45,702 nt of DNA from an uncultured Prochlorococcus sp. (GTDB lineage Bacteria; Cyanobacteriota; Cyanobacteriia; PCC-6307; Cyanobiaceae): NCBI GenBank assembly GCA_902534685.1, contig CACAQP010000003.1, positions 1 to 45,702 of the forward strand. The letters run 5' to 3'. The position numbers and the translations under genes are program-made. This document shows, in pieces, positions 10,558 through 22,510 of this stretch (position 1 is its first letter; each line of letters begins with the position of its first letter). The notes beneath the pieces are model-generated. The model had not been told where the DNA came from. It was given only the letters and a program-made list of their open reading frames with translations, and searched no databases.

Positions 10558-11876
10558 TAATTGTTAATTAGTCCCTCATACCTTTGAGAAATAACATAAG
10601 TTTGAATTTGCTTAGCAGTGTCTATAGCAACACCCACCAGAATTAGTAACGAAGTTGCTCCTAAACCTTGGAAAGTCTGAACATTTGTAGCTCTCTCCAC
10701 TGCAGCGGGGATAATAGCTACTGAACCCAGAAATAATCCTCCTAGTAATGTCAACCTATTTTGTATACCTGATAGATAATTTGCCGTATTAGTTCCTGGT
10801 CTAACTCCTGGAATTGCTACTCCTCCTTTCTTTAAATTTGAAGCTACATCAACAGGATTAATAGTAAGAGATGCATAAAAATAGGAGAACCCCAAAATCA
10901 AGGAAAAGAATGTAAGAGCATAGGGCCATGGATTAGAAGATCCTGGATTTAAACTACTCGCTAACTTTATTAAGACTGGATTGCCAGTAACATTAGCAAT
11001 AGTTATAGGTAAAAAGATTAAAGCAGATGCAAATATAATAGGCATGACTCCTCCTGCATTTAATTTCAAAGGTAAATAACTTTGCCTTGTAGGAAGTAGT
11101 GTTGAATTTCCTATTTGCCTTTTTGCACTAACAATAGGGATGCGTCTTGCTCCCTCTTGGACAAAAATGATCCCAATAATTGTCAGTAAAAATACTCCAA
11201 GTAAAACTACTATGCCTAAAACATCACCTCTATCGCCAGTTTGAGCTTTTTCAATGGTTGAACTTAGAGCTTTTGGTAAAGTCGAAACAATATTCAAAAA
11301 AATTACCAGTGAAGCGCCTTGACCAATTCCTTTCTCCGTAATAATTTCACTAAACCACATAACTAACATTGAGCCAGTAACTAACGCAATGGATGTTTGT
11401 AAGACAAATGTAGTTTCACTTATCCCCTGAACAGCATATTGTCTGAGAATTAAGGAAAAAATTATACTTTGCAAAAAACCCCATCCTAATGAAACATATC
11501 TTGTTATTTGAGCAATTTTTCTTCTTCCCGCTTCTCCTTCATTTTTTTGTAAATCTTCAAGAACAGGCAACGAAGCTGTGAGTAGCTGAATAATAATTGA
11601 TGCGTTGATAAAAGGAAGTATGCCTAATGCGAAAATTCCTAGGGTTGAAATTCCACCTCCAGTGAAAATATCTAAAAAACCTATTAATTGACCCCCTTGA
11701 TCTATAAAACTTTTAAAAGCAACCCTATCAATACCTGGCATGGGAATATAGATACCAAGCCTAACTAAAAGGAGAAGCCCTAAAGTTGTTAAAGCTCTAC
11801 TCCTTAACTCTTTATTTGTAAATAATTGGGAAAGTATTTCAGAAGCGCTAGGATTTCTACTTTTGTTGACAAACAT
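10557..11876 (-). CDS. secY: Preprotein translocase subunit SecY
   Basis: Multi-spanning; [16 protein letters not shown]...[25 protein letters not shown]...RYEGLINN C-terminus. Confidence 0.97.
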   Translation of the reverse strand: MFVNKSRNPSASEILSQLFTNKELRSRALTTLGLLLLVRLGIYIPMPGIDRVAFKSFIDQGGQLIGFLDIFTGGGISTLGIFALGILPFINASIIIQLLTASLPVLEDLQKNEGEAGRRKIAQITRYVSLGWGFLQSIIFSLILRQYAVQGISETTFVLQTSIALVTGSMLVMWFSEIITEKGIGQGASLVIFLNIVSTLPKALSSTIEKAQTGDRGDVLGIVVLLGVFLLTIIGIIFVQEGARRIPIVSAKRQIGNSTLLPTRQSYLPLKLNAGGVMPIIFASALIFLPITIANVTGNPVLIKLASSLNPGSSNPWPYALTFFSLILGFSYFYASLTINPVDVASNLKKGGVAIPGVRPGTNTANYLSGIQNRLTLLGGLFLGSVAIIPAAVERATNVQTFQGLGATSLLILVGVAIDTAKQIQTYVISQRYEGLINN

Positions 11877-11904
11877 TTTAAAGCTTACCTAAATTTTAAT
11901 AAAT

Positions 11905-12363
11905 TTATTTACTATTTATAAGCTCGCAGGATCCGCCTGCTTCCTCAATTTTTTGTTTTGCAACCTTAGTGAATGCATGAGCTTGAACCTTAAGCTTTAC
12001 ATTAATTTTTCCATTACCAAGGATTTTTAAAGGAAATTTTGGTTTAAAAATCAATCCTTTCTTAACTAGTGAGTCTAGGTTAACAGTATCGTTATCCTTG
12101 TAATCATTTAGTTTTTCTAAATTAATTATGGAAAAGTTTTTTTGATTAATTATTTCAAAGTGCTTTAATTTTGGAACTCTTCTATATAAAGGCATTTGGC
12201 CTCCCTCAAAACCTGGACGTGTAGGTCTTCCAGAACGTGACTTTTGTCCTCTCATTCCAAAACCACATGAAGCACCCTGACCGGCTGCAATACCTCTACC
12301 CTTCCTTAATTTTTTCTTTCTCGAGCCAGAGTTTGATTTAAGTGAATTTAATGTTGAAGTCAT
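11905..12363 (-). CDS. rplO: 50S ribosomal protein L15
   Basis: [51 protein letters not shown]. Confidence 0.97.
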   Translation of the reverse strand: MTSTLNSLKSNSGSRKKKLRKGRGIAAGQGASCGFGMRGQKSRSGRPTRPGFEGGQMPLYRRVPKLKHFEIINQKNFSIINLEKLNDYKDNDTVNLDSLVKKGLIFKPKFPLKILGNGKINVKLKVQAHAFTKVAKQKIEEAGGSCELINSK

Positions 12364-12368
12364 AATTT

Positions 12369-12992
12369 TTAAGAATAGAGCTGTTCAAGTGAGATGCCTC
12401 TCTCCCTTGAGGCAGATTTGTGTGTTCTTAATTGAGAAAGAGCCACCATTGCAGCTCTTGCGTTATTCAAAGGTGTTTTACTACCCAATCTCTTCGCCAA
12501 GACATTTTTTATGCCTGCTAATTCTAAAACTGTTCTTATAGAACCACCAGCAATTACACCTGTACCTGGAGCTGCAGGTCTTATTAAGACATTAGCAGCA
12601 CCGTCTCGACCTTTAGATAAAGTCGGTATTGAATTATTTGGAGTTAAAGGAACCTTAACAAGATTCTTTTTACCATCTGAAACACCCTTTCTTACCGCAC
12701 CAATGACATCCCCTGCTTTACCAACTCCAACTCCAACTTGACCTTTCTCATTACCTACAACAACAATTGCTCTAAAACTCATTTTTTTTCCACCTTTAAC
12801 AGTTTTAGAAACGCGTCGAATTTGAACAACTCTCTCTTGCCAATCTGAATCTCTCTCTAGATTTTTCGAATCGCCTCTTCTATTTCTTTTTCGATCATTA
12901 TTACGATTATTCTTTTTTTGTTCGCCAGGCATGGCTCCAGGAACGTTATCATTCTTGGATTCAATTTTTTGTTTTGTAGGAGTGTCAGTCAT
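12369..12992 (-). CDS. rpsE: 30S ribosomal protein S5
   Basis: [53 protein letters not shown]...[22 protein letters not shown]. Confidence 0.97.
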   Translation of the reverse strand: MTDTPTKQKIESKNDNVPGAMPGEQKKNNRNNDRKRNRRGDSKNLERDSDWQERVVQIRRVSKTVKGGKKMSFRAIVVVGNEKGQVGVGVGKAGDVIGAVRKGVSDGKKNLVKVPLTPNNSIPTLSKGRDGAANVLIRPAAPGTGVIAGGSIRTVLELAGIKNVLAKRLGSKTPLNNARAAMVALSQLRTHKSASRERGISLEQLYS

Positions 12993-13008
12993 GATGAAAA
13001 AATAAAAG

Positions 13009-13377
13009 TTAGAATTCTAGGCCAGCTTCACGAGCAGCGTCAGCAAGTGCCTTAACTCTACCGTGATATAGATTACCTCCACGGTCAAAAATTACTTGCT
13101 TAATACCTTTTTTTATCGCTCTCTTTGCTAATAAGTTTCCAACAATGGAAGAAGAATTACAATCAGAAGGTAATTTCTCAGATTTTTCTCTTAGTTCCTT
13201 GTCAACAGTTGAAGCTGAGCAAATAGTTGTTTGAGCGCTATCATCTATAACTTGTGCGTAAATGTGGTTATTAGAACGAAAAACAGACAATCTTGGACGC
13301 GCCGCATCACCAATTAAGAATCTTCTTAATCTTCTATGTCTTTTTTGAGTTTGTAATTTCCTGGAAAGTTTGGTCAT
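13009..13377 (-). CDS. rplR: 50S ribosomal protein L18
   Basis: [34 protein letters not shown]...[28 protein letters not shown]. Confidence 0.97.
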   Translation of the reverse strand: MTKLSRKLQTQKRHRRLRRFLIGDAARPRLSVFRSNNHIYAQVIDDSAQTTICSASTVDKELREKSEKLPSDCNSSSIVGNLLAKRAIKKGIKQVIFDRGGNLYHGRVKALADAAREAGLEF

Positions 13378-13391
13378 TTTTTTAATTTGAA

Positions 13392-13931
13392 TTATTTTTT
13401 GCCAGATTTACCAGCTTTTCTGAGAATCCTCTCATCATGGTATTTAATTCCTTTACCTTTATATGGCTCTGGTGGTCTAATTGATCTGATTTTTGCTGCT
13501 TCATTGCCAACAATTTCCTTATCAATTCCAGATACGGTAACGTTTGTATTACTCTCAACTTTGTATGTTATACCATCAGGGGGGATCATTTCTATAGGAT
13601 GACTATATCCTGCACTAACAACTAGATTTTTACCTTTTACTTGTGCTCTAGATCCAACGCCTACAATTTCTAGTTTTTTTGAAAAACCTTGACTAACCCC
13701 TTCAACCATATTCGCAATTAAGGCTCTACATAAACCATGTCTTTGTCTTGAGAAAATTTTGGTAGTAGTGGGGCTTACGACAACAGTATTATCTTTTTTA
13801 TCAAAACATACTCCCTCAGGCATCTCACGTTTTAACTCACCCTTAGGGCCTTTAACTGTAACTGTTAAGCCATCAAAATCAACTGTAACTTTATCTGGAA
13901 TAAGTACTGGTGTTTTTCCGATTCTTGACAT
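13392..13931 (-). CDS. rplF: 50S ribosomal protein L6
   Basis: [33 protein letters not shown]...[29 protein letters not shown]. Confidence 0.97.
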   Translation of the reverse strand: MSRIGKTPVLIPDKVTVDFDGLTVTVKGPKGELKREMPEGVCFDKKDNTVVVSPTTTKIFSRQRHGLCRALIANMVEGVSQGFSKKLEIVGVGSRAQVKGKNLVVSAGYSHPIEMIPPDGITYKVESNTNVTVSGIDKEIVGNEAAKIRSIRPPEPYKGKGIKYHDERILRKAGKSGKK

Positions 13932-13943
13932 GATTAATTCTCC

Positions 13944-14345
13944 TTAATAAACATAGCAGAGGACTTCTCCTCCAATACCTTGCTTCCTAGCATCACGATC
14001 ACTCATGACACCTTTGGAAGTTGATATAATAGCGACTCCGAGACCTCCAAGAACTTTTGGTAATGCTCTAGTATTTTTATAGATTCTCAAACCAGGTTTA
14101 CTAACTCTTTGCATGGATCGAATAGTAGGGAATCTATTCTTACCACTATATTTCAGACCAAGTACTATTTGTGATTTATAGCCTTCACCTTCCTCATTAA
14201 TTTCAGAAATGAATCCCTCTTTTTGAAGCACTTTTGCAATACTTAGGGACATTTTTGAACTTGGGATTTTTGTGGTCGTATGCTTTTTTTGACTCGCATT
14301 TCTAATTCGAGTAAGCATATCTGAAATAGGATCGTGATTTGACAT
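13944..14345 (-). CDS. rpsH: 30S ribosomal protein S8
   Basis: [42 protein letters not shown]...[28 protein letters not shown]-type C-terminus. Confidence 0.97.
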   Translation of the reverse strand: MSNHDPISDMLTRIRNASQKKHTTTKIPSSKMSLSIAKVLQKEGFISEINEEGEGYKSQIVLGLKYSGKNRFPTIRSMQRVSKPGLRIYKNTRALPKVLGGLGVAIISTSKGVMSDRDARKQGIGGEVLCYVY

Positions 14346-14354
14346 AGTTTTAAT

Positions 14355-14894
14355 TTAATTCTTACTAAAAGGCATTCCTAACTCTTGCAAGAGAGCTTTA
14401 CCCTCTTGATCTGATTTCGCGCTAGTGACAATAGTTATATCCATACCTCTTATTGAATCTATTTTATCAAAAGAGATTTCAGGAAAAATTAATTGCTCTT
14501 TTACTCCAACGGTGTAATTACCTCTCCCATCAAAACTTTTTGGATTGACTCCTCTAAAGTCTCTTATTCTTGGTAAAGCTAGATTTATAAATCTCTCTAA
14601 AAAGGAATACATCCTGTCACCTCTCAAAGTTACAGTACAACCAATTGGCATACCTTCACGGATTTTGAAACCCGCGATAGCTTTTTTGGCCCTAGTTACT
14701 AGGGCCTTTTGCCCTGTAATTGTTGCCATTTCATTTAAGGAAGCCTCTAAAGCTTTTGAGTTTGAAGCAGCCTCTCCAAGACCTCTATTAACGTTGACTT
14801 TAACAACTTTAGGTACTTGATGAATATTTTTAAGACCAAGTTCCTTTAAAAGTTTTGGTCTAATTGATTCTTTGTAGCGATTTTTTAGAGTCAT
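14355..14894 (-). CDS. rplE: 50S ribosomal protein L5
   Basis: [67 protein letters not shown]. Confidence 0.97.
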   Translation of the reverse strand: MTLKNRYKESIRPKLLKELGLKNIHQVPKVVKVNVNRGLGEAASNSKALEASLNEMATITGQKALVTRAKKAIAGFKIREGMPIGCTVTLRGDRMYSFLERFINLALPRIRDFRGVNPKSFDGRGNYTVGVKEQLIFPEISFDKIDSIRGMDITIVTSAKSDQEGKALLQELGMPFSKN

Positions 14895-14968
14895 AATTTT
14901 TTGTTAATTCTGGTCTTTGTCAGAATTGATAAATTAGAAAAAGTTTAAATCTGGTTTCTGATGAAAAA

Positions 14969-15280
14969 TTAATCAATTACTTCACCAGTTTTCTTCAGTC
15001 TTCTCTTCTTAACTCCCTCTTTATCAATAAAGTATTCAATCTTACTTGTAAGATTTTTTTCCTTTGAGAAGAACATTACATTTGATGCATGTAAAGATGC
15101 CTCTTCTGTAAGTATTCTTCCAGTTTCGCCTTCCTGAGTCGGTTTTACATGTTTGGTCCTAAGGTTAATTCCTTTAACCACAACTCTATTTTCAAGAGGG
15201 ATAGTTTTTAAAACCTCTCCAGTTTTACCTTTTTCCTTTCCATTAATTACTTTTACTAAATCTCCAGTTTTGATTCTCAT
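14969..15280 (-). CDS. rplX: 50S ribosomal protein L24
   Basis: [57 protein letters not shown] extends to 15325 but the internal Met at 15280 is the likely start. Confidence 0.93.
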   Translation of the reverse strand: MRIKTGDLVKVINGKEKGKTGEVLKTIPLENRVVVKGINLRTKHVKPTQEGETGRILTEEASLHASNVMFFSKEKNLTSKIEYFIDKEGVKKRRLKKTGEVID

Positions 15281-15325
15281 TTTTATTCTTTGAAAGTTCT
15301 TCTTTTGTTTTAGTGAATCCAACAT

Positions 15326-15691
15326 TTAAATCACCTCCGGAGCAAGAGAAACAATTTTTGTGTAATTTTTGTCCCGCAGTTCTCTAGCTACAGGACCAAA
15401 AACTCTAGTACCTTTTGGATTCTTATCCTCATTAATCAAAACTGCGGCGTTATCATCAAATCTGATTGAATTACCAGTATTTCTTCTTAATGTTGCTTTT
15501 GTTCTAACGATGACGGCTTTCACAACCTCAGATTTCTTAACTCCCATATTTGGAAGAGCATCCTTAACAGTTGCAACAATTACATCTCCAACGTGAGCAT
15601 ATCTTCTATTAGAACCTAAAACCCTAATACATTGTAGTCTTTTCGCTCCGCTATTATCAGCAACTGTTAAATAGGTTTCTTGTTGAATCAT
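15326..15691 (-). CDS. rplN: 50S ribosomal protein L14
   Basis: [64 protein letters not shown]. Confidence 0.97.
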
Positions 15692-15954
15692 TTTTTAACC
15701 TCCTTATCCTGAAATTTTTTATTGAGAATCTCTTCTATTGCCCATCTTTTATGAGCGCTAAGCGGTCTAGTTTCTCTGATTTTAACTCGATCACCTAAAA
15801 CACATGTATTTTCAGGATCATGGGCCTTATATCTTGTTGTTCTACTTACAATTTTTTTATAAGTGGGATGTGGATATCTGTTAATAACTGCAACAACAAC
15901 TGTTTTATCCATTTTGTCGCTGACAACAGTACCAATTCTTTCTTTGAGTGCCAT
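15688..15954 (-). CDS. rpsQ: 30S ribosomal protein S17
   Basis: [71 protein letters not shown]. Confidence 0.97.
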
Positions 15955-15962
15955 ATTAATAA

Positions 15963-16181
15963 TTAATTAGGAGTAGTTTTAGAAGCAGATTGCCTCTTAC
16001 TGAGAGTTAGTAATTGCGCAACTTGTTTCTTAATGATTTTAAATTTGTGGGTTTCATTAAGCTGTCTCGTAGCTTGCTTGAATCTCAAATCAAAAAGATC
16101 TTTTCGTAATTGATTAATCTTTTCAGTAATTTGTTCAGAATTTAATTTTTTAAATTCTTTAATAATTTCTGAGTTTTTCAT
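15963..16181 (-). CDS. rpmC: 50S ribosomal protein L29
   Basis: [41 protein letters not shown]. Confidence 0.93.
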   Translation of the reverse strand: MKNSEIIKEFKKLNSEQITEKINQLRKDLFDLRFKQATRQLNETHKFKIIKKQVAQLLTLSKRQSASKTTPN

Positions 16182-16660
16182 TGTTTAACCTCCTCTTCAG
16201 ATTTTTTACTATTTTTTGAATTTTCTTTAGATGAATCTTCTAGATTTTTATCAATGGAGATAAATTTAGTTTTTACAGGAAGTTTATATTGAGCCAGACG
16301 CATAGCTTCCTTTGCAATTTCCTCAGTGATATCTTCACCACCCATTTCAAAAAGAATTCTTCCAGGTTTTACAACTGCGACCCAGAACTCTGGATTACCT
16401 TTACCGGAGCCCATTCTAGTTTCGGCAGGTCTCATAGTTACAGGTTTATCAGGAAATATTCTTATCCAGATTTGACCTCCACGTTTGATATATCTTGTCA
16501 TAGCTCGTCTACTTGCTTCAATCTGACGTGCAGTTACCCACCCACAGTCTTGAGCTTGCAGAGCAAATTGACCGAATGAAATTGTATTACCTTTTGAGGC
16601 TACCCCCCTCATTCTGCCTCTATGTTGTTTACGGAATTTAGTACGTTTTGGACTAAGCAT
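16178..16660 (-). CDS. rplP: 50S ribosomal protein L16
   Basis: [88 protein letters not shown]. Confidence 0.97.
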   Translation of the reverse strand: MLSPKRTKFRKQHRGRMRGVASKGNTISFGQFALQAQDCGWVTARQIEASRRAMTRYIKRGGQIWIRIFPDKPVTMRPAETRMGSGKGNPEFWVAVVKPGRILFEMGGEDITEEIAKEAMRLAQYKLPVKTKFISIDKNLEDSSKENSKNSKKSEEEVKQ

Positions 16661-16671
16661 TTTTTTACCTC

Positions 16672-17403
16672 CTATGTATTCTCATTTGAACGATCCTCAA
16701 ATTGCTGAGGCCTTCTACTTGCTTTCCTCTTGGGGCTTCCACCCACTGGGATAGTTTGCTCTTCTTTAGGGAGAACTTCACCTTTAAAAACCCAAACTTT
16801 AATGCCTAGAACACCGTAAGTTGTATTAGCTTCGCGTGTTGCATAGTCAATTTCAGCTCTCAAAGTGTGTAAAGGTACTCTACCTTCTCTAGTCCATTCA
16901 GTTCTAGCTATTTCAGCACCATTTAACCTTCCCCCCACTTGAATTTTAAGACCTAAAACTCCAGCCCTCTGAGCCCTTTGTAAAGCCATTCTAATAGTGC
17001 GTCTAAATGCGACTCTTTTTTCTAGTTGTTGCGCAATATATTCAGCCAATAAGAAAGCATCAGCGTCTACACGTTCAACTTCAACAACATTGATTCTGAC
17101 TTGCCTTGTCCTATCTCCTATGGTTTTTTGAATTCCCGATCTTAGTTCTTCAATACCACTTCCTTGTCTGCCAACTATAACTCCTGGTCTCGCTGTTTTT
17201 AATTCAAGTTCTAATTGGTCAGCTTTTCTAGCTATTAAAACATCGCTGATTCCCGCTGATCCATATTTTTTTTGTATGAATGTACGAATTTTAAAATCTT
17301 CTTGGAGAAGAATTGGATATGTTTTAGAAGTAGCAAACCATTTAGAACGATGCTCTTGTGTAATTCCTAATCTTAATCCAGAAGGATGTATTTTATGTCC
17401 CAT
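16672..17403 (-). CDS. rpsC: 30S ribosomal protein S3
   Basis: [24 protein letters not shown]...[19 protein letters not shown] (KH domain)...[36 protein letters not shown]. Confidence 0.97.
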   Translation of the reverse strand: MGHKIHPSGLRLGITQEHRSKWFATSKTYPILLQEDFKIRTFIQKKYGSAGISDVLIARKADQLELELKTARPGVIVGRQGSGIEELRSGIQKTIGDRTRQVRINVVEVERVDADAFLLAEYIAQQLEKRVAFRRTIRMALQRAQRAGVLGLKIQVGGRLNGAEIARTEWTREGRVPLHTLRAEIDYATREANTTYGVLGIKVWVFKGEVLPKEEQTIPVGGSPKRKASRRPQQFEDRSNENT

Positions 17404-17789
17404 TAATTTTGTACCTCCGTATTAATTTGAGTAGGAGCAGATTCGACAGAAATACTGATGTGGCAAGTCTGTTTTTTAATTGAAAAAGCTCTACCTTGAG
17501 CTCTAGGTCTATACCTTTTCATTACAGGACCACTATTAGCCCATGCAGAGGAAATCACTAAGGTAGATGGATCCATACCGAGGTTATGTTCTGCATTGGC
17601 AACCGCAGATCTTAAAACCTTAGTAATGGGGTCTGTAGATCTGTAAGGCATAAATTCCAACATAATCAGAGCATCTCTATAAGACCTACCTCTTATTTGA
17701 TCCAAAACTCTTCTCACTTTAGAGGCTGATCCACGAATATAATTCCCATGAGCAATGGCTTTTTTTGTTGTTTCAGGTGTTTTTGTCAT
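17403..17789 (-). CDS. rplV: 50S ribosomal protein L22
   Basis: [57 protein letters not shown]...[15 protein letters not shown]. Confidence 0.97.
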
Positions 17790-18064
17790 GATTTTGCTCC
17801 TTTCTTATCTCTTATATGACCACGGTAAGTGCGTGTAGGAGCAAATTCACCGAGTTTATGACCAATCATTTGTTCAGTAATAAATACGGGAATATGAGTC
17901 TTGCCATTGTGTACGGCGATTGTGTGACCGATCATTAAAGGTAAAATCGTAGAAGATCTTGACCAAGTTTTGATAACAGACTTGTCATTATCAGTATTTT
18001 GTTTTTCTACCTTCTTGAGCAGGCTATCTGCTATAAAAGGTCCTTTTTTTAGTGAACGTCCCAT
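17786..18064 (-). CDS. rpsS: 30S ribosomal protein S19
   Basis: [22 protein letters not shown]...[53 protein letters not shown]. Confidence 0.97.
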
Positions 18065-18101
18065 GATTATGTAATAGAAATTGAAATAATAAATGAAGTA
18101 A

Positions 18102-18965
18102 TCAAGAGTCTCTTCCTCCTCTACTCCTCTTAGAAACGCGACGACGTCTTCGAACTACTAATTTATTACTTGGTTTGTTCTTTTTACGTGTCTTTAAACC
18201 AAGAGCTGGTTTACCCCATGGAGTAACTGGGCCTGCTCTACCAATTGGAGCTTTTCCCTCTCCTCCTCCATGTGGATGATCGCATGGGTTCATCACACTA
18301 CCCCTAACTTGAGGCCTTCTTCCTAGCCATCTTCTTCTTCCTGCTTTACCCAAGCTAGTATTTCTTATTTCTGAGTTACCAACTTCTCCGAGAGTGGCAT
18401 AGCATTCTTTTCTAACAAGTCTTACCTCAGTAGATGGAAGTTTTAAAGCAACATAATCTCCCTCTTTAGCCATAACTTGGGCACTAGCTCCTGCAGATCT
18501 AACCATCTGAGCGCCTCTTCCTGCATATAATTCAACACAATGAACACTGGATCCTAATGGCATAACAGACAGTGGCATTGCATTTCCATCTTCAATTGGA
18601 ACACTTTCCCCAGATATGACATTTTGGCCAACTTTCACTCCAGCAGGAGCGATAATGTATCTTTTCTCCCCATCTTCATAAAATAAAAGCGCAAGTCTTG
18701 CATTTCTATGAGGATCGTAATGGATAGCAGCAACTTTAGCGTTAATATTTCTTTTATCTCTCCTGAAATCGACTAATCTATACTGCCTTTTATGGCCGCC
18801 TCCACGATGACGACAAGTAATAACTCCACGATTATTCCTGCCTTTAACTCTATGTTTTGAAACAATTAATGATCTCTCAGGTTTTGAACTTGTTATTTCA
18901 CTAAAGTCAGTAACTACTCTCTGCCTAGTACCGGGTGTATAAGGTTTAAATTTACGAATTGCCAT
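18102..18965 (-). CDS. rplB: 50S ribosomal protein L2
   Basis: [15 protein letters not shown]...[22 protein letters not shown]...[23 protein letters not shown]. Confidence 0.97.
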
Positions 18966-18977
18966 GATTAAAACTCC

Positions 18978-19280
18978 TTAAGATTCTGGAAATAATTGGA
19001 TTTTGTCTCCTTCAGCAAGACGTACAATTGCCTTCTTGACCTGAGAACGTTTACCGGAAAACTTACCGACTCTTCTTGTTCTCCTAGGAGGATTCATAGT
19101 GTTAACTCCTATAACTTTAACATTGAACAAGGCTTCTATAGCTGCCTTTATTTGTGGCTTTGCAGCTCTATGATCTACTTCAAAAGTATATTGGTTAAGA
19201 TCTAGTGCGTTTGTAGCTTTCTCAGTAATAACTGGCTTTCGTATTACATCGGCTAAACGAGAATCTAATAATTTACTCAT
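18978..19280 (-). CDS. rplW: 50S ribosomal protein L23
   Basis: [62 protein letters not shown]. Confidence 0.97.
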   Translation of the reverse strand: MSKLLDSRLADVIRKPVITEKATNALDLNQYTFEVDHRAAKPQIKAAIEALFNVKVIGVNTMNPPRRTRRVGKFSGKRSQVKKAIVRLAEGDKIQLFPES

Positions 19281-19909
19281 GATGCATAAACCTCCTGAAT
19301 TCTATTTATTGCTGTTTGACCTATTACTAATTTATTAGCATTGAGAATATCAAATACATTTAATTGATCGGCAGCCATTAATTTTACTTTTTCAATATTA
19401 TTAATGGATTTTTTTATAACATCGGATGGACTATCAAGAATAACCAAGACTTTTTCAGTTTTTTGTATACCTAATCGAGCAAGACCATTGATAATATCTC
19501 TTGTTTTAGGCTGCTTTAGTGTAGATCCAAAATCTTCAACAGCCTTAATATCAGATATTCTAGACATAAGTGCTGTTCTAAGAGCTAATCTTCGTTCCTT
19601 CCGATTCATATCAAGATTGTAAGAACGTGGCTTCGGCCCAAAAATAATTCCACCGCCAGGTCTTAAGGGTGTCCTTATTGATCCTTGACGAGCTCTTCCT
19701 GTACCTTTCTGTTTGTAAGGCTTTCTACCGCCCCCACGCACTTCGGATCTTGTCAAAGTTGATGCTGTCCCTTGTCTTTTATTTGCTAACTGCCTAAGGA
19801 CTGCTCTATGGATTAAATCTGCCGAAGAAGTTTCTTTAGCAACTGCTAAATCAAGAGTAACTTTGCCTGATTTTTTACCATCCCACTTAAGAGTTTCAAG
19901 AGTTGTCAT
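19277..19909 (-). CDS. rplD: 50S ribosomal protein L4
   Basis: [51 protein letters not shown]. Confidence 0.97.
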   Translation of the reverse strand: MTTLETLKWDGKKSGKVTLDLAVAKETSSADLIHRAVLRQLANKRQGTASTLTRSEVRGGGRKPYKQKGTGRARQGSIRTPLRPGGGIIFGPKPRSYNLDMNRKERRLALRTALMSRISDIKAVEDFGSTLKQPKTRDIINGLARLGIQKTEKVLVILDSPSDVIKKSINNIEKVKLMAADQLNVFDILNANKLVIGQTAINRIQEVYAS

Positions 19910-20559
19910 GAATTTTCACCTCCTTTTTTGCCTACAACATTGTTTGGCTTAATGTTTACAATTGAGCCGGGCTTACCTGGGACAGAACCCTTTACTACAA
20001 GCAAATTTTTCTGATCATCAATTTTTAGAACTAACAAACCTTTAGTAGTTATCTGTTTTCCTCCATATCTTCCTGCCATTCTTTTCCCAGGATAAATTCT
20101 GCCTGGAGTTGTTCCTGCTCCTGTAGATCCAGGCGCTCTATGATTTTTTGAACCATGACTCATAGGACCTCTGCTAAAACCATGTCTTTTCTGATAACCA
20201 GCAAAACCTCTACCCATAGATTTGCCACTGATATCAACTTTTTGACCAACCTCAAAGTTTTTTACTGTTATTTGATTTCCAATTTCGTAAGATGCAGTTT
20301 CTTCAACTCTATATTCTTTCAAATGCTTTAGAAGTTCTTCACCTGATTTCAATAAATGTCCCTTTTCAGGTTTACTTATATGCTTCTCTTTGGACAAGCC
20401 ATAACCTATCTGAACGGCAGTATAACCATCCAAAGCGCTTGTTTTCAATTGAGTGACACGGCAAGGTCCAGCCTCAATAAGAGTAACTGGTACCGAATTA
20501 CCTTTATCGTCGAAAAGTTGGGACATGCCCAATTTCTTTCCTAAAATTCCGATAGACAT
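19906..20559 (-). CDS. rplC: 50S ribosomal protein L3
   Basis: [40 protein letters not shown]...[52 protein letters not shown]. Confidence 0.97.
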   Translation of the reverse strand: MSIGILGKKLGMSQLFDDKGNSVPVTLIEAGPCRVTQLKTSALDGYTAVQIGYGLSKEKHISKPEKGHLLKSGEELLKHLKEYRVEETASYEIGNQITVKNFEVGQKVDISGKSMGRGFAGYQKRHGFSRGPMSHGSKNHRAPGSTGAGTTPGRIYPGKRMAGRYGGKQITTKGLLVLKIDDQKNLLVVKGSVPGKPGSIVNIKPNNVVGKKGGENS

Positions 20560-20838
20560 AAGACTAAATTAGGCTAGCTCGTAATGATTTTTTAATTACC
20601 TAAAACCTTTATTTATTAAGGTGAAGTTAATAAAAAAACAATTAATAAGGTTGAGACTTATCTGAAAAAATCGATAGTTTCTCTTGGGATAAACCCACCT
20701 GAATTTTTTAACGAAACGCTAAAAATGTGAAATTTTCTAGAGGCTCGGCTAGCTTGCGAGCTTAAAAATTCACTGATTAATAATTGTACATCATCAAGTA
20801 CCATAAAATGAAATAAAATATAAAAAAAGGGAATTTTT

Positions 20839-21315
20839 ATGCCGTTACTTCTCACAGGGAAAAAGTTTCATAACGATTTAAAAACTAACAAATGTCTTGC
20901 AATCTTTGCTCCTCTTGAAGGTGGTTATGAAACTCGTCTTTTGAGGAGAATGAGGGCCAAAGGCTTTAAAACTTTTATAACTTCAGCAAGAGGGCTTGGA
21001 GATCCAGAGGTTTTCTTGCTCAAATTGCATGGCGTTAGACCAGCTCACCTTGGTCATCAAAGTGTAGGAAGAAACGGAGCGCTTGGGGAAGTTCAACAAG
21101 TAATCCCACAAGCTTCTGAGTTATTTAATGAAAATGATAAAAATAAATTACTTTGGTTATTAGAAGGTCAAGTATTATCTCAATCTGAATTAGAGAGCTT
21201 AATAGAGATTTGCACTAACGATAATAAACTAACAATAGTTGTTGAAATGGGGGGTTCAAGAAAACTTGAATGGAAACCATTAAGTAATTATATTTTGGAT
21301 GAATTTGAAAGTTAA
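20839..21315 (+). CDS. ndhN: NAD(P)H-quinone oxidoreductase subunit N
   Basis: [74 protein letters not shown]. Confidence 0.92.
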   Translation: MPLLLTGKKFHNDLKTNKCLAIFAPLEGGYETRLLRRMRAKGFKTFITSARGLGDPEVFLLKLHGVRPAHLGHQSVGRNGALGEVQQVIPQASELFNENDKNKLLWLLEGQVLSQSELESLIEICTNDNKLTIVVEMGGSRKLEWKPLSNYILDEFES

Positions 21316-21320
21316 ATTGT

Positions 21321-22328
21321 TTGATTAAAACCAAGAATAAAAAAGATAAATGGATTAAATTAATTTGTGGTGCCAGTAATGAAGATATTGTTGCCATAGA
21401 AGATTTATGTGCAATTTATACTGCTGCTGGTGTCGACTACATAGATGTTGCAGCAGAAGAATCTATAGTTTATGCAGCAAAAAAAGGAATCGATTGGGCA
21501 AAAAAAGTCTTTAAAAACTCACCTGGATTAATGATAAGTATTAGTGATGGTAATGATATCCACTTTCGAAAAGCAAAATTTGATCCTTTAAAATGTCCCC
21601 CTAGTTGTCCAAGACCATGCGAAAAAGTATGCCCCACCTTTGCAATTGATAATTTCGGAATTAAAGAGAGTAAATGTTATGGATGTGGAAGATGTTTAAA
21701 TAGTTGTCCTCTAAATCTAATTAGTGAATATGAATATAATTTGTCAAAAAATGATTTAGCATCAACAATTAAAAAAATAAGGCCTAATGCAGTAGAAATT
21801 CATACAGAAATCAATCGCCTATATTCTTTCACAAAAGTTGTAAGTATCCTTCAAAGTTCTGGAATAAAATTAGACAAGATATCTATTAGTTGTGGATTAA
21901 ATCAATCTTTCAAAAAAGCCCAAGAGCCCGAAGATCTTTTGAAAGCTCTTTGGGAAAGATATGAAATTCTTAATGAGCTAGATATTCCCCTTATTTGGCA
22001 ACTAGATGGAAGGCCAATGTCTGGAGATCTTGCTCCTACAACAAGTAGAGATGCTGTTAAGTTGTTTGAAAAAATCGGTTCAGATCTTCCACCAGGATTA
22101 ATTCAATTAGCAGGAGGAACAAATGAAAAAACTCATGAATTGTTGAATTCAAACAATCTCCCAGATGGAATAGCATTTGGAAGTGCTGCAAGAAAAATTA
22201 TGCAGCCCCTTATTGAATTTGCTCACAAAAATAACAAAAAACTCTATGACTATCCTGAAATAATGAGTTTGGCGATCAAAAAAGCTCAGAAATTTCTAGA
22301 GCCATGGAAATCGAGCTCATTCAAATAA
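21321..22328 (+). CDS. ldpA: LdpA-like Fe-S protein (light-dependent period modulator family)
   Basis: GASNEDIVAIEDLCAIYTAAGVDYIDVAAEESIV...LMISISDGNDIHFRKAKFDPLKCPPSCPRPCEKVCP...CYGCGRCLNSCP; TTG start 5 bp after ndhN. Confidence 0.85.
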   Translation: MIKTKNKKDKWIKLICGASNEDIVAIEDLCAIYTAAGVDYIDVAAEESIVYAAKKGIDWAKKVFKNSPGLMISISDGNDIHFRKAKFDPLKCPPSCPRPCEKVCPTFAIDNFGIKESKCYGCGRCLNSCPLNLISEYEYNLSKNDLASTIKKIRPNAVEIHTEINRLYSFTKVVSILQSSGIKLDKISISCGLNQSFKKAQEPEDLLKALWERYEILNELDIPLIWQLDGRPMSGDLAPTTSRDAVKLFEKIGSDLPPGLIQLAGGTNEKTHELLNSNNLPDGIAFGSAARKIMQPLIEFAHKNNKKLYDYPEIMSLAIKKAQKFLEPWKSSSFK

Positions 22329-22422
22329 TATTTTTATTTTTCAAAACTAGCGCCATGTTTATAAAAAATTTGTATTTTTTGGATAGAAAAAAATCTTTTC
22401 ATGTATTAAAATGGTAATTCAA

Positions 22423-22494
22423 TGGGCCGTCGCCAAGTGGTAAGGCATCGGGTTTTGGTCTCGACATTCCTAGGTTCGAATCCTAGCGGCCCAG
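22423..22494 (+). tRNA. tRNA-Gln (anticodon UUG)
   Basis: TGGGCCG...CGGCCCA acceptor stem, CGGGTTTTGGTCTCG anticodon region (TTG), GGTTCGAATCC T-arm. Confidence 0.94.
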
Positions 22495-22510
22495 TTCTAA
22501 TAATCAACTG

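Noticed and set aside
14545-14820. 91-aa ORF antisense to rplE
   Set aside because: Inside a conserved r-protein gene; composition reflects the opposite-strand codon pattern.
16289-16579. 96-aa Cys/Ser-rich ORF antisense to rplP
   Set aside because: Fully overlaps L16 coding sequence; looks like a shadow ORF.
20658-20855. 65-aa minus ORF in the rplC-ndhN spacer, overlapping the ndhN start
   Set aside because: No domain, no start context, and the region is better explained as leader/promoter DNA.
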